Of a stretch of 64,000 nucleotides of DNA, positions 20,421 to 28,698 are shown piece after piece (positions within the stretch are counted from its first letter, which is position 1; every line of letters starts with the position of its first letter). Under the pieces are notes generated by a model, which did not search any database, was not told the origin of the DNA, and saw nothing but the letters and a program-made list of their open reading frames with translations. The stretch is taken from the NCBI RefSeq assembly GCF_001613265.1, contig NZ_BDCA01000005.1:124001-188000 (forward strand). The letters run 5' to 3'. A program made the translations under genes and the position numbers. This stretch comes from Nocardia vermiculata NBRC 100427 (GTDB lineage: Bacteria > Actinomycetota > Actinomycetes > Mycobacteriales > Mycobacteriaceae).

Positions 20421-21296
20421 ATGACAGCCGCAGATCTGCTCCGCCCCCGCGACGTCGATGCGTTGCGGGCACAGTTGCGGCAGGTCGCGGCCGAGTCGGG
20501 GATGCCGGTGGTATTCGGTGGTGAGGTGCGCGGCGGCCTGCTGACGCTGAGTGAGTTCTTCGGAACCCGCACGGTCGCGATGCGCGGGCTGCTGGTGTCG
20601 CCCACCTCGGGGGTGGGTGGCGCCGCGGTCGCGAGTCGGCGCCCGACCTCGGTGGCCGACTATCGCGCCGCGGTCACCATCACACATCACTACGACGGTC
20701 CGGTGTCGATGGAAGGGTTGCGCGCGGTCGTCGGCGTGCCGGTGGTGGTCGCCGGTGCCTCGCGCGCGGTGCTCTACGTGGCCAGCCGGGATCCGGGGGT
20801 CATCGGTGACCGGGTCGGTGATCTGGTGTTGCGGGCCGGGCGGCGCTTGGCGGAGGAACTGGCGGTGCGCGACGAAGTGGATCGCCGCCTGGCGCTGCGC
20901 ACCGCGAGCACACCGGATGCGGCAGCCGCACAACCGGATTCGTCTGTCACAGAACAGCTTCGTGACCTGCACGCAGAGGTCCGCGGGATCGCGCAGACAC
21001 TGGCCGACGGCGAGGCTCGGCAGCGGTTGCGGGCGGTGTCGGACACGCTGGTGCAGATGATGGGCGGCGCGGAAACCGGTGAGCCCGGCTCCGAGCCGGC
21101 GCCCGCACTGGCGCCTCGGGAACTGGACGTGCTGTCCTACGTGGCGCTGGGCTGTACCAACAGCGAGGTGGCACGGCGGCTGTCGCTACGACCGGAAACG
21201 GTGAAGAGCTACCTGCGGAGCGCGATGACGAAACTCGGTGCGCACACCCGCCACGAGGCGGTGGTCTGGGCGCGACGTGCGGGTCTGCTGCCCTGA
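20421..21296 (+). CDS. LuxR-family regulator with GAF-like sensor
   Basis: A 291-residue regulator. Residues ~50-175 look like a GAF sensor (VSMEGLRAVVGVPVVVAGAS). A LuxR helix-turn-helix closes the protein (LAPRELDVLSYVALGCTNSE, then RRLSLRPETVKSYLRSAMTKLGA split here for length). ATG at 20421 follows GGAAAGGGG. It is divergent from the two acyl-CoA synthetases across a 42-base promoter, so control of fatty-acid activation is likely. The effector is unknown. Confidence 0.87.
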   Translation: MTAADLLRPRDVDALRAQLRQVAAESGMPVVFGGEVRGGLLTLSEFFGTRTVAMRGLLVSPTSGVGGAAVASRRPTSVADYRAAVTITHHYDGPVSMEGLRAVVGVPVVVAGASRAVLYVASRDPGVIGDRVGDLVLRAGRRLAEELAVRDEVDRRLALRTASTPDAAAAQPDSSVTEQLRDLHAEVRGIAQTLADGEARQRLRAVSDTLVQMMGGAETGEPGSEPAPALAPRELDVLSYVALGCTNSEVARRLSLRPETVKSYLRSAMTKLGAHTRHEAVVWARRAGLLP

Positions 21297-21360
21297 GGCC
21301 CGGCCGCTTCGCGCTCGAGAGGTACCGCCGGAACGGACAGGGGCGGCCGGAGATATGCGA

Positions 21361-21387
21361 ATGCCGGTCCGGGGAGCGGACCGGCAT
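21361..21387. terminator. Bidirectional terminator between LuxR and YceI genes
   Basis: An 11-bp perfect stem, ATGCCGGTCCG with CGGACCGGCAT, with a GGGAG loop, lies between convergent genes. Confidence 0.75.
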
Positions 21388-21405
21388 CGGGTACTGATCG
21401 GAAAC

Positions 21406-21945
21406 TCAGGACTGGGGCTCGACGAGCTGGATATCCAGTTCGATCGCGATCTTGTCGCTGAGCATGGCGGTCGGCAGTGCCGGCGCGACGTCGAATTCGC
21501 TGCGCTTGATGCTGCCGGTAGCGCTGAATCCGGCATGGCGGGAGCCGTCCTGGAACGGCTGTACGCCGCCCCATTCGACATCGAGGGTGACCGGCTTGGT
21601 GACGCCACCGAGAGTGACCTCGCCGGTGATCTCGAAGTCCGCGGCGACGCGCACCGGCTCGAGGGCCTTGAAGTGCAGGGTGGGCCGGTCCTGCACATTC
21701 AGCAACTCGGCGCTGCGGACGTGCTCGTCGCGCTGGGAGTTACCGGTGTCGAACGAGTCGAGATGGATGGTGGCCTCGATGACCGCGGCACCCGCAGCGT
21801 CGACCACGAAGCTGGTCTCGAAGCTGTTGAACCGGCCGCGGACCTTGGAGATGCCCAGGTGGCGCACGGTGAAGTTGACCGACGAGTGGGCGGTATCCAG
21901 CGCCCAGGCGCCGGTTGCGAGGGAAGTCTGCTCGGAAGTCGTCAT
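21406..21945 (-). CDS. YceI family protein
   Basis: A 179-residue lipocalin-like YceI protein: ALDTAHSSVNFTVRHLGISK at the start, VRGRFNSFE, DSFDTGNSQRDEHVRSAELL, and the closing beta-strands (LGGVTKPVTLDVEWGG). The family binds isoprenoid-like lipids; no signal peptide is visible from ATG 21945, so this copy is probably cytoplasmic. It is divergent from an XRE regulator at 22047 with a 101-base control region. Confidence 0.9.
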   Translation of the reverse strand: MTTSEQTSLATGAWALDTAHSSVNFTVRHLGISKVRGRFNSFETSFVVDAAGAAVIEATIHLDSFDTGNSQRDEHVRSAELLNVQDRPTLHFKALEPVRVAADFEITGEVTLGGVTKPVTLDVEWGGVQPFQDGSRHAGFSATGSIKRSEFDVAPALPTAMLSDKIAIELDIQLVEPQS

Positions 21946-22046
21946 GGCATCCACAGTTCCGGACCGTGGTCCGCTTAGCCACACCGTGGTTATCCTGGTA
22001 CTGGCAGGGCGTGGCTGACAAGCCCCGGAAGCGACAGGATGGTGGC

Positions 22047-22868
22047 GTGGCACGGTCGGAATTTGGCGAATTTCTCATCGCCCGGCGGGCGCGACTGCAA
22101 CCCGAGGAAGTCGGGTTGCCCGTCGGCCGGCGCCGACGTACCCCGGGGCTGCGACGCGAGGAGGTTGCGGCGCTGGCCGGGGTCAGTGTGGACTACCTCG
22201 CACGCCTGGAACAGGGCCGCGACACCAATCCGTCCATGGCGGTACTGGGCGCGCTGGCGGAGGCGTTGCGTCTCACCGAGGTCGAACGCCACCATTTCGG
22301 CCGGCTCGCGATCGGAGCGGAACAGGCGCGCGAATGCCCGTCCTCCGGGCAGGCGCGTGAGCAGGTCACCGATACCGTGCAGGCGGTGCTGGACGCCATG
22401 CACCCGACCCCGGCCTTCGTCACCGGCCGCTGGCTGGACGTGCTGGCCTGGAATCCGGCGTGGCAGGATTTCGCGGCACCGCTCGGGTTGTTCGACGAGG
22501 TTGCCGAACACAATCTGGCCACCTACTTCTTCGCTCATTCGCAGGCCCCGCAGTACTGGCACGATTGGCCGGTGGCCGCGGAGATGATGGTGTCGGCACT
22601 GCGTGCGGCGCGGGGTGAGTGGCCCGAGGACTCCGGGCTCGACGCGCTGGTCCGGCGGCTGCAGGAGATTCCGGAGTTCTCCTGCCGCTGGGGTGAGCAT
22701 CGCGTCACCGCGTTTCGTTCCGGCGCACTGCACCTCGCGCATCCACGGCGCGGCGAAGTCGAGGTGGAGATCGAGACACTCAGCCCCGCGGTCGATCAAT
22801 CGGTGCAGGTATGGCTGGTCGATCGGCGATCGGCGAGTATCCCCGCGCTGCGGGTGGTCGGCGAGTAG
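22047..22868 (+). CDS. XRE family regulator with MmyB-like ligand domain
   Basis: A 273-residue regulator. The N-terminal helix-turn-helix is RTPGLRREEVAALAGVSVDY with LARLEQGRDTNPS. From residue ~100 the MmyB-like ligand-binding domain is typical (ARLV-type core VTGRWLDVLAWNPAWQDF, later ALHLAHPRRGEVEVEIE). GTG at 22047 has AGGAT 7 bases before it. It is divergent from yceI, which it probably controls. The ligand class in this family includes fatty acids. Confidence 0.88.
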   Translation: MARSEFGEFLIARRARLQPEEVGLPVGRRRRTPGLRREEVAALAGVSVDYLARLEQGRDTNPSMAVLGALAEALRLTEVERHHFGRLAIGAEQARECPSSGQAREQVTDTVQAVLDAMHPTPAFVTGRWLDVLAWNPAWQDFAAPLGLFDEVAEHNLATYFFAHSQAPQYWHDWPVAAEMMVSALRAARGEWPEDSGLDALVRRLQEIPEFSCRWGEHRVTAFRSGALHLAHPRRGEVEVEIETLSPAVDQSVQVWLVDRRSASIPALRVVGE

Positions 22869-22996
22869 ACCGGCGATCCGGCTCGGAATCGGACACGACT
22901 GCCTGGGACCGCGACCGGGAAGCGGGCGAGCGCGCATAATCCAACGAGAAGTCCCGCCCGCCGGTGTACCGGATTCGAGCAGCGGAGGAGGTGTCG

Positions 22997-23551
22997 ATGA
23001 CCGAGTCGGCGACGGCACCCGAGGCAGCGCTGGACGATGCGACCCTCGCCGGGAGGGCGCGTGACGGCGATGTCCGGGCCTACGAGCAGTTGGTGATGCG
23101 CTATCAGGGGGCGATATTCGGGCTGATGTCGCGCATGCTCGGCAGCGCGGTCGACGCCGAGGACGCCACCCGGGAGGTGTTCCTCACCGTCTGGCGCCGG
23201 ATCGCCCGACTACCCGACGACAATGCCTTCGCGGCGTGGCTGTATCGGACCGCGATCACGCGGTGCCTGACAACTCGCCACGCCGAATCCGTGCCGGCGG
23301 GTGCCGCACAGGACGCGGCAGCAGACTCCGCGGCGGCAGCCGACGAGCGGGCCGCGGCGGTCCTGAACTCTGCCCTGCAGCGCTTGACCCCCGAGCAGCG
23401 GGCCGGCTGGCTGTTGCGGGAGGTGCACGGACGGTCCACCGAGGAGACCGCGGCCGTCCTCGGCATCGACCCGGCCGCGGTCGCGGGGCTCGTCATGCGG
23501 GCCCGCATCCGGCTGGCGGAGGTGATGACGCCGTGGCGCCCGACGAAGTAA
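22997..23551 (+). CDS. ECF-type RNA polymerase sigma factor
   Basis: A 184-residue sigma factor. Region 2 is RAYEQLVMRYQGAIFGLMSR and DAEDATREVFLTVWRRI; region 4 is LQRLTPEQRAGWLLREVHG and TEETAAVLGIDPAAVAGLVM. The region-4 turn is slightly degenerate. A short Ala-rich linker joins them. ATG 22997 lies just past GGAGGAGG; GTG 22991 is possible. The last 19 bases overlap the next gene, which encodes a zinc-finger protein, as in sigma/anti-sigma pairs. It heads an Asp23/AmaP envelope-stress operon and may drive it. Confidence 0.88.
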   Translation: MTESATAPEAALDDATLAGRARDGDVRAYEQLVMRYQGAIFGLMSRMLGSAVDAEDATREVFLTVWRRIARLPDDNAFAAWLYRTAITRCLTTRHAESVPAGAAQDAAADSAAAADERAAAVLNSALQRLTPEQRAGWLLREVHGRSTEETAAVLGIDPAAVAGLVMRARIRLAEVMTPWRPTK

Positions 23552-24114
23552 CCGACAGCGAGTACCTGCTGCCGTGCGGGCGCAGCGTAGACGAGATCTG
23601 GGAGCGGCTGGATACCCCGGCCGATGTCCTCGACGAGCACGAGGCGGAATGTCCGCACTGTGCGGCCGCGCGGGAGAGCCTGCTCGTGGTGCGGGCGGCG
23701 ACCCGGGAGCTGGTCGAGGAGGCGGACCGGCCGCCACCGACGATGTTCGCCCGGATCATGTCCGCGGTGCGTGCGGAGGTTCGCCGCGGGAACATGCTCG
23801 AGCTGCCGACCCCGCATCCGGGTTCGATCGAAGTCAGCGACCACGCCGTCGCGGTGATCCTGCGTTATGCCGCCGACACGGTGACCGGTGTCCGCGCCCG
23901 CGCCTGTGCGATCGACGACCACGGTCCCGGTGCCGACGGTGCCCGGACCGTCGCGGTATCCATGGCCCTCGCGGTGCGCCACGGTGACGGGGCCGTCGAA
24001 CACGTCGTGCCGCTGGTCCGGGAGCGGGTGTGCGCGGCAGCGGCGGCCCGTACCGGGCTGCGGCTCGAGCGACTCGATATCGCCGTGGTCGACGTCTATC
24101 AGGAGGACTCGTGA
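23533..24114 (+). CDS. Zinc-finger (ZAS-like) and Asp23-like fusion, probable anti-sigma factor
   Basis: A 193-residue protein from GTG 23533, overlapping the sigma gene by 19 bases with GGAGG before it. Near the N-terminus HEAECPHCAAARE has the HxxxCxxC pattern of zinc-binding anti-sigma domains. From about residue 85, GSIEVSDHAVAVILRYAADT, VTGVRARACAID and a beta-rich end to DVYQEDS resemble the Asp23/Gls24 fold. No membrane span is present, so it is soluble. I infer that it holds the sigma factor while sensing the Asp23-type envelope complex encoded downstream; this is not proven. Confidence 0.75.
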   Translation: MAPDEVTDSEYLLPCGRSVDEIWERLDTPADVLDEHEAECPHCAAARESLLVVRAATRELVEEADRPPPTMFARIMSAVRAEVRRGNMLELPTPHPGSIEVSDHAVAVILRYAADTVTGVRARACAIDDHGPGADGARTVAVSMALAVRHGDGAVEHVVPLVRERVCAAAAARTGLRLERLDIAVVDVYQEDS

Positions 24115-24488
24115 ACTCGGCAGTTCCGGTGCGAACGGAATATATCGCCGAAGATGCGGTAATCGGAGCAGTAGCGGCTCATGCGGCGGCCTCGGTTCCC
24201 GGGGTCATCCGGCTGGAGCCCGGTGTGCTCGGTGTGCTCGGCCACCTGGTCCGGACCGGGTTGCGCTGGGGCAACACCGACACCGCGCCTTCGGCGGGCG
24301 TGCGCGTTCGCCACAGCGGTGGATGGTTGAAGGTACAGGTCGACCTGTCGGTCGCAGCCGGCGCCAACGCCGGCGAGGTCGGGCAGGCGGTGCAGCAGGA
24401 GGTGGTGCGGGTGGTCGAGGAACAGACCGGGATGTGCGTCGATGCGGTATCGGTGACCGTGCTGGATATCGCGCCGGGACCGCAATGA
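24111..24488 (+). CDS. Asp23/Gls24 family envelope stress protein (1)
   Basis: A 125-residue Asp23/Gls24 protein: IAEDAVIGAVAAHAAASVPG V at the start and EEQTGMCVDAVSVTVLDIAP at the end. GTG 24111 overlaps the upstream stop (GTGA) and follows AGGAGGACTC. Asp23 proteins are abundant, membrane-associated through AmaP, and linked to cell-envelope homeostasis. Confidence 0.82.
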   Translation: MNSAVPVRTEYIAEDAVIGAVAAHAAASVPGVIRLEPGVLGVLGHLVRTGLRWGNTDTAPSAGVRVRHSGGWLKVQVDLSVAAGANAGEVGQAVQQEVVRVVEEQTGMCVDAVSVTVLDIAPGPQ

Positions 24489-24835
24489 CGTCGGGCCCCG
24501 ACCCGACCGGGCCCGATGCGACCGGTGCCGTCGTCGACGCCGTGGTCGCGGCGATCGAATCGGTGCCGGGACTGCATCCGGCGGTCCCGGCGGGTGTGGA
24601 GATTCCCGGCTGGGTACCTCGGTTGGGACCGCACTCGGCGGTGGATCTGGGCAGCGAGACCGTCGAGGTCCGGGTCACGTCCTCGGCGTTGCCGCTGCCG
24701 CCACTGCTGGAGCGTCTCGCCGAGTCGGTGCACGAGGTACTGAGCTCCACCCGATGGTCGGCCGCGCGGCTGCGGCTGGTGGTCACCGATCTGGAGCCGG
24801 ACGCGTTCGACAACCAAGCATTCGACAGTCACTAG
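24485..24835 (+). CDS. Degenerate Asp23-like protein
   Basis: A 116-residue protein starting MTSGPDPTGPDATGAVVDAV. The pattern AAIESVPGLHPAVPAGVEIP and the beta-strands LRLVVTDLEPDAF follow the Asp23 layout but without its usual core residues. It overlaps its neighbour by an ATGA junction and is followed 16 bases later by the next Asp23 gene. A role in the same complex is inferred from position. Confidence 0.65.
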   Translation: MTSGPDPTGPDATGAVVDAVVAAIESVPGLHPAVPAGVEIPGWVPRLGPHSAVDLGSETVEVRVTSSALPLPPLLERLAESVHEVLSSTRWSAARLRLVVTDLEPDAFDNQAFDSH

Positions 24836-24851
24836 ATATCGGGAGGTAGTT

Positions 24852-25370
24852 ATGACCAGCACAACCGACAAGACCAGCGACACCGCCGATGCCGGGAAGG
24901 GCACCGGGAGCTCGTCGGCTTCTGCTGCTTCGGCCCGCCCCCGCGGCGGCGACACCGCATCCAGGTCCTCCAGCTCCCTGGTCACCGACCAGGGCACCAC
25001 CACCATCGCCGATGCGGTGGTCCAGAAGATCGCCGGACTGGCGGCCCGGGAGGTGCGCGGTGTGCACAATCTCGGTGGTAACGCCACCCGTGCATTCGGT
25101 GCCTTCCGAGATCGGATTCCCGGCGCTTCCGCCAGTGTGGGACAGGGGGTTTCGGTCGAGGTCGGCGAAACGCAGACGGCCGTGGATCTGGAGCTCGTCG
25201 TCGAGTACGGGGTATCGATCGCCGAACTGGCGCGCGCGGTGCGCCGCAATGTCATCACCGCGATCGAGCAGATGACCGGGCTCGAGGTGGTCGAAGTGAA
25301 TATCAACGTCAACGACGTCTTCATCGAAGAGGACGAGGAACAGCAGCCGACCCGCGACCGGGTGCAGTGA
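24852..25370 (+). CDS. Asp23/Gls24 family envelope stress protein (2)
   Basis: A 172-residue Asp23 protein with a ~45-residue Ser/Ala/Thr-rich, disordered N-terminus, then a canonical domain: TTTIADAVVQKIAGLAAREV, RGVHNLGG, VDLELVVEYGVSIAELARAV, and NVNDVFIEEDEE near the end. ATG 24852 follows GGGAGGTAGTT. It is the most typical Asp23 protein of the operon and probably its main structural product. Confidence 0.9.
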   Translation: MTSTTDKTSDTADAGKGTGSSSASAASARPRGGDTASRSSSSLVTDQGTTTIADAVVQKIAGLAAREVRGVHNLGGNATRAFGAFRDRIPGASASVGQGVSVEVGETQTAVDLELVVEYGVSIAELARAVRRNVITAIEQMTGLEVVEVNINVNDVFIEEDEEQQPTRDRVQ

Positions 25371-25371
25371 G

Positions 25372-25560
25372 ATGAACGCGACCACCATTTGCCTGATCTT
25401 CGGTCTGTCCCTCGGCTTCGCGGCAGCGTTCGGGGGGATCGGCGCCTTCGCGGTGGTGCTCATCTTCGGTGCGCTGGGGCTGGTGATCGGGCGCTGGCTG
25501 GACGGGCATGTCGATCTGTCCGGTCTGCTCCGCTCCGCGCAGGACCGGGGCCGTAAATGA
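25372..25560 (+). CDS. DUF2273 small membrane protein
   Basis: A 62-residue protein with two hydrophobic stretches (about residues 5-22 and 25-42) and a short polar tail, matching the DUF2273 proteins that sit beside asp23/amaP genes in Gram-positive bacteria. It begins one base after the previous stop and overlaps the next gene through ATGA. Confidence 0.8.
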   Translation: MNATTICLIFGLSLGFAAAFGGIGAFAVVLIFGALGLVIGRWLDGHVDLSGLLRSAQDRGRK

Positions 25561-25907
25561 GTGCCGGAGCGTCCACGATGGCGGCGACGCCGGTGCCGAC
25601 GGCAGCCGAATTCCGCGGCCGCACCACAATTTCCGAACGAGCGGTGCGGCGGCTCGCGGCGCGGGCCGCGGGTGAGGTGGACGGAGTGGCCGCCGACCCG
25701 GAAGTCTCCGCACGGGTCACCGAGGAGACCGCGGTCCTGAAAGTGCGGCTCCCGGTGGAATATCCGATGCCGGTGGGTGCGGTGACCGATGCCTGCCGCG
25801 AACATCTGATGCGACGTACCCATGAACTGTCCGGGCTGGTGGTGCCACGCGTGGATATCGATGTGGCGGAACTGGTCGACCCGGCGGCGGTGCGGGGGCT
25901 GCGATGA
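25557..25907 (+). CDS. Asp23/Gls24 family envelope stress protein (3)
   Basis: A 116-residue Asp23-like protein: RTTISERAVRRLAARAAGEV, DGVAADPEV, AVLKVRLPVEYPMPVGAVT, and VPRVDIDVAELVDP. Start and stop both overlap neighbours (ATGA). Coupled translation fixes its level relative to DUF2273 and DUF6286. Confidence 0.82.
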   Translation: MSAGASTMAATPVPTAAEFRGRTTISERAVRRLAARAAGEVDGVAADPEVSARVTEETAVLKVRLPVEYPMPVGAVTDACREHLMRRTHELSGLVVPRVDIDVAELVDPAAVRGLR

Positions 25908-26464
25908 ACCGCCGGCCGCGCCGGATCGTGCCGGCGGTGGTCGTCGCGCTGGTGGTGCTGGTCGTCTGTGTCGGAGTGGCGGTTTCGCTGATCCAGAACC
26001 TGGCCCATTCGAAGGAGTTCGTCTCCTACGACAGCATCGCCACGCGGTTGCACGACACCACGTGGCACAGCTATTGGGTACTGGGTGCGGGAATCGTCGC
26101 TGCGGTGATCGGGGTGGTGCTGTTCGTGGCGGCGGTGGCGCCGGGACGCCGGGTGGTGGTGGCGTTGACCCCGGAGGAGGGGATGGACGCGGGAATCGCC
26201 CGGCGCAGCCTCGACGGCGCCCTGCAGGATGCGGCGGTCTCGGTCGCAGGTCTGGAGTCGGCGCGAGTTCGCCGCACCCGCAAGCAGATTCGGGTGCAGG
26301 GCAGAGCTGCCCACCCCGACCACGCCGATCTGGAGCAGACCGTCGACGCCGCGGTCAGCGAACGCCTGTCCCGCATCGCCCCGCAATCCGCACCACCGGT
26401 GAGCACCCGACTGCGAGCCGCCCACCAACCACCCCCAGCCGAGGCGGAGAAGGAGGCACTGTGA
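25904..26464 (+). CDS. DUF6286-type membrane protein
   Basis: A 186-residue protein with two membrane spans (about residues 10-29 and 61-82) and a soluble C-terminal domain (VVVALTPEEGMDAGIARRSL, then beta/alpha pattern) like DUF6286 proteins of actinobacterial Asp23 operons. It ends EAEKEAL; its stop overlaps the GTG of a small repetitive frame. Confidence 0.8.
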   Translation: MNRRPRRIVPAVVVALVVLVVCVGVAVSLIQNLAHSKEFVSYDSIATRLHDTTWHSYWVLGAGIVAAVIGVVLFVAAVAPGRRVVVALTPEEGMDAGIARRSLDGALQDAAVSVAGLESARVRRTRKQIRVQGRAAHPDHADLEQTVDAAVSERLSRIAPQSAPPVSTRLRAAHQPPPAEAEKEAL

Positions 26465-26583
26465 GTGATAATCGTGCAGCGGCTTGCTGTGCCGACCGGG
26501 TGCGGGTGTCCCGCATTTCACCGGGCACTGTGAGTGATAATCGCGCAGCGGCTTGCTGTGCCGACCGGGTGCGGGTGTCCCGC
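26455..26583 (+). repeat. 69-bp tandem duplication carrying translation-coupling signals
   Basis: A 60-base unit at 26455-26514 recurs at 26524-26583 with one mismatch (26474 T, 26543 C), period 69. Each copy begins GGCACTGTGAGTGATAATCG and a third partial copy of GGAGGCACTGTGAG precedes the next gene at 26592-26605. The period is a multiple of three and keeps a frame open through both copies. Confidence 0.9.
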
Positions 26584-26604
26584 CGATCACTGGAGGCACT
26601 GTGA
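26461..26604 (+). CDS. Small repetitive reading frame bridging DUF6286 and AmaP genes
   Basis: GTG 26461 overlaps the DUF6286 stop and the frame's own TGA (26602-26604) overlaps the GTG of the amaP-like gene, so this 47-codon frame exactly fills the spacer. It consists of two copies of a 23-residue unit, VSDNRAAACCADRVRVSR plus linker, and ends RRSLEAL. GGAGG precedes the start. It may be a real Cys-rich peptide, or only a duplicated spacer that preserves translational coupling. No homologue is recognised. Confidence 0.4.
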   Translation: MSDNRAAACCADRVRVSRISPGTVSDNRAAACCADRVRVSRRSLEAL

Positions 26605-27179
26605 GCAGGTCTGCCAATCGTCCGGCGCGGCTGAATCGGTTCCTGCTCGGGCTGCTCGGACTGGTGTTGATGCTGGCCGGGGCGTACGTGATCGCCGCGT
26701 ATGCGGGCGCGCTGGGCTGGGTCGATCCGGACGATTCGCTGGTGCCCGGCACGGCGGAGCCGCAGCCGTGGGTATTCGTGGTGGTGGTCGTGGGTGCGGT
26801 GGTCGTCGCGCTGGCGGCATTGCGGTGGATGGCTGCGCAGTTCGTCCGGATGCCGAGCCGGATGCGCTGGCATGTCGGCACGGTCGGCAATGAGGGTGAG
26901 ACGGTGTTGGATTCGCAGGTGGCGGCCCGGCCGGTGCGCACCGAGATCGAATCGTACGAGGGGGTGCGTTCGGCGCAGGCGAATCTGTCGGGCCCGGGGC
27001 GCGCGCCCGAACTCACCCTGGTGGTCACCGCCGAACCCGATGTCGATCTGACCGCGTTGCGGCGCCGCATCCTGGACGAGGCGGTGCGGCGGCTGTGCCG
27101 TGCGCTGCAGGTGGAGACCATTCCGGTGTCGCTGGAGTTGCGGTTGGCCGACCGTGGCCGTACGGCCCGTGCGAAATAG
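26601..27179 (+). CDS. amaP: AmaP-like alkaline shock membrane anchor protein
   Basis: A 192-residue membrane protein: short basic N-terminus, TM1 (about 14-36), a loop, TM2 (about 54-75), then a cytoplasmic Asp23-interacting-type domain ending LADRGRTARAK. This layout matches AmaP, which anchors Asp23 at the membrane. GTG 26601 is preceded by GGAGGCACT. It is the last gene of the stress operon; a hairpin follows. Confidence 0.8.
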   Translation: MSRSANRPARLNRFLLGLLGLVLMLAGAYVIAAYAGALGWVDPDDSLVPGTAEPQPWVFVVVVVGAVVVALAALRWMAAQFVRMPSRMRWHVGTVGNEGETVLDSQVAARPVRTEIESYEGVRSAQANLSGPGRAPELTLVVTAEPDVDLTALRRRILDEAVRRLCRALQVETIPVSLELRLADRGRTARAK

Positions 27180-27217
27180 CGTTGTCGGGCGCGCGACAGG
27201 ACCGGGGCGAAACAGGA

Positions 27218-27254
27218 CCGCACGGGCCGGGCGCAGCGGGGCTGTCCCGTGCGG
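27218..27254. terminator. Possible bidirectional terminator
   Basis: CCGCACGGG (27218-27226) pairs with CCCGTGCGG (27246-27254) across a 19-base loop, between convergent genes. Confidence 0.5.
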
Positions 27255-27260
27255 ATCAGC

Positions 27261-28559
27261 TCAGCCCGTGGGGCCGAGTACCCGGTCGATGTAGTCGTTG
27301 CTGAAGCGTCCCCCGGGGTCCAGTCGTTGCCGGACTGCCTGGAAGCGATCCCATTCGGGGTACCGTTCGCGCAATGTCTCGGCGGTCTGGAAGTGCCGCT
27401 TACCCCAGTGTGGGCGGCCGTCGTAGCGGTCGAAGACTGCTTCGCACGCACGGAAATACGGTTCGTAGTCCATGCCGCGGTACTGGTGGACGGCGATGTA
27501 GCAGGTGTCGCGCCCGCCTGCGGGGGACAGGAACGCGTCGTCGGGTGCGACGAACCGCACCTCGGTCGGCATCGGTGAATCGAAGCGCTGTCCTACGGCC
27601 TTGATTTCCCGGATTGCTTCGGCCGCGTGTGCCCGCGGAATCGCGTACTCCATCTCCGTGAAACGAAACAGCCTGGGGGAGGCGAAGACTCGGTAGGAGC
27701 GGTCGACCTGGCGGCGATAGCTGCCGGCGTAGGCGGCGCCGCGGTGCACCCAGGGGATCACTGCGGGCCGGCGCCGGGTCAGCCGGCAGAGTGCGTCGAA
27801 GGCGTGGTTGGACATGGCGATATCGGCGAACCAGTCCACCGGTTTGGCCCGGGGTTGTTCGGGGACGTCCACGCTGTTGTTGCGCTTGGTCATCGCCAGC
27901 GGGCTGTGCGCGAACATGTAGAACTCGAAATGTTCGTTGCCGTCGACGAATTCGTCGAGATCGCGGAGAACTTCTTCGACCGGCACCGGCCGTTCGATGC
28001 CTTCCAGTACGAAGGACGGCACCAGTTGCAGGGTTACGGCGGTCACGATGCCGAGGGCGCCGAGATTGACCCGGGCGGCACGCCACCCGTCGGGGTCGGT
28101 GGCTTCGTCGAGTTCGACGGTGCTGCCGTCGGCGAGCATCAGTTCCACCGATTGCAGTGCGGCGGAGATGTTCTGGAATGTCGCGCCGGTGCCGTGGGTG
28201 GCGGTGGCGGTGGCTCCGGCGATCGACTGCACGTCGATGTCGCCGAGATTCGGGAAGGCCAGGCCCAACGGGTGCAGTGCGGTGCTCAGCTCGTTGAGGG
28301 TGGCCCCGCCCTCGACGCGGACCAGTCCGCTGTCCCGGTCCACCCGCAGGATTCGGTTCAGGCCGGACAACTGCAGCAGTGTTCCGTCGGTGAGCACCGT
28401 GTCGGTGAACGAATGGCCGGCTCCGGCGACGCGCACCGTGTGGCCCGCGCTCGCGGCCCGGGTCAGTAGTTCGGCGATGTCGTCGCGCGAGCGCGGGGCG
28501 GCGTAGGTGGCCGGCGCGCATCGTTGATCGCCGGCCCAGTTCACCCACGAATTGGTCAT
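27261..28559 (-). CDS. FAD-linked sugar-1,4-lactone oxidase (L-gulonolactone/D-arabinonolactone type)
   Basis: A 432-residue VAO-family flavoenzyme. The FAD-binding domain shows RVAGAGHSF (the His of AGHS usually carries covalent FAD), VRVEGGATLNELSTAL and ATATHGTGA; the C-terminal ALO domain ends HWGKRHFQTAETLRERYPEW and FSNDYIDRVL. It resembles the mycobacterial L-gulono-1,4-lactone dehydrogenase (Rv1771). It probably oxidises an aldonolactone in the cytoplasm, with an electron acceptor that cannot be deduced. ATG 28559; monocistronic. Confidence 0.9.
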   Translation of the reverse strand: MTNSWVNWAGDQRCAPATYAAPRSRDDIAELLTRAASAGHTVRVAGAGHSFTDTVLTDGTLLQLSGLNRILRVDRDSGLVRVEGGATLNELSTALHPLGLAFPNLGDIDVQSIAGATATATHGTGATFQNISAALQSVELMLADGSTVELDEATDPDGWRAARVNLGALGIVTAVTLQLVPSFVLEGIERPVPVEEVLRDLDEFVDGNEHFEFYMFAHSPLAMTKRNNSVDVPEQPRAKPVDWFADIAMSNHAFDALCRLTRRRPAVIPWVHRGAAYAGSYRRQVDRSYRVFASPRLFRFTEMEYAIPRAHAAEAIREIKAVGQRFDSPMPTEVRFVAPDDAFLSPAGGRDTCYIAVHQYRGMDYEPYFRACEAVFDRYDGRPHWGKRHFQTAETLRERYPEWDRFQAVRQRLDPGGRFSNDYIDRVLGPTG

Positions 28560-28698
28560 GCGTCCAACTTTAGGGGATGCCAGAGGTGTGCGCCAGGCCT
28601 CTCTCAGGGGTGAACGTGTCCGATCACACCCGGCCGGTCGGTTCCGTATGTCGGGGATTCAGCTATACCGTTGACGGGTGATCCGGGGCGAGCGCGAA

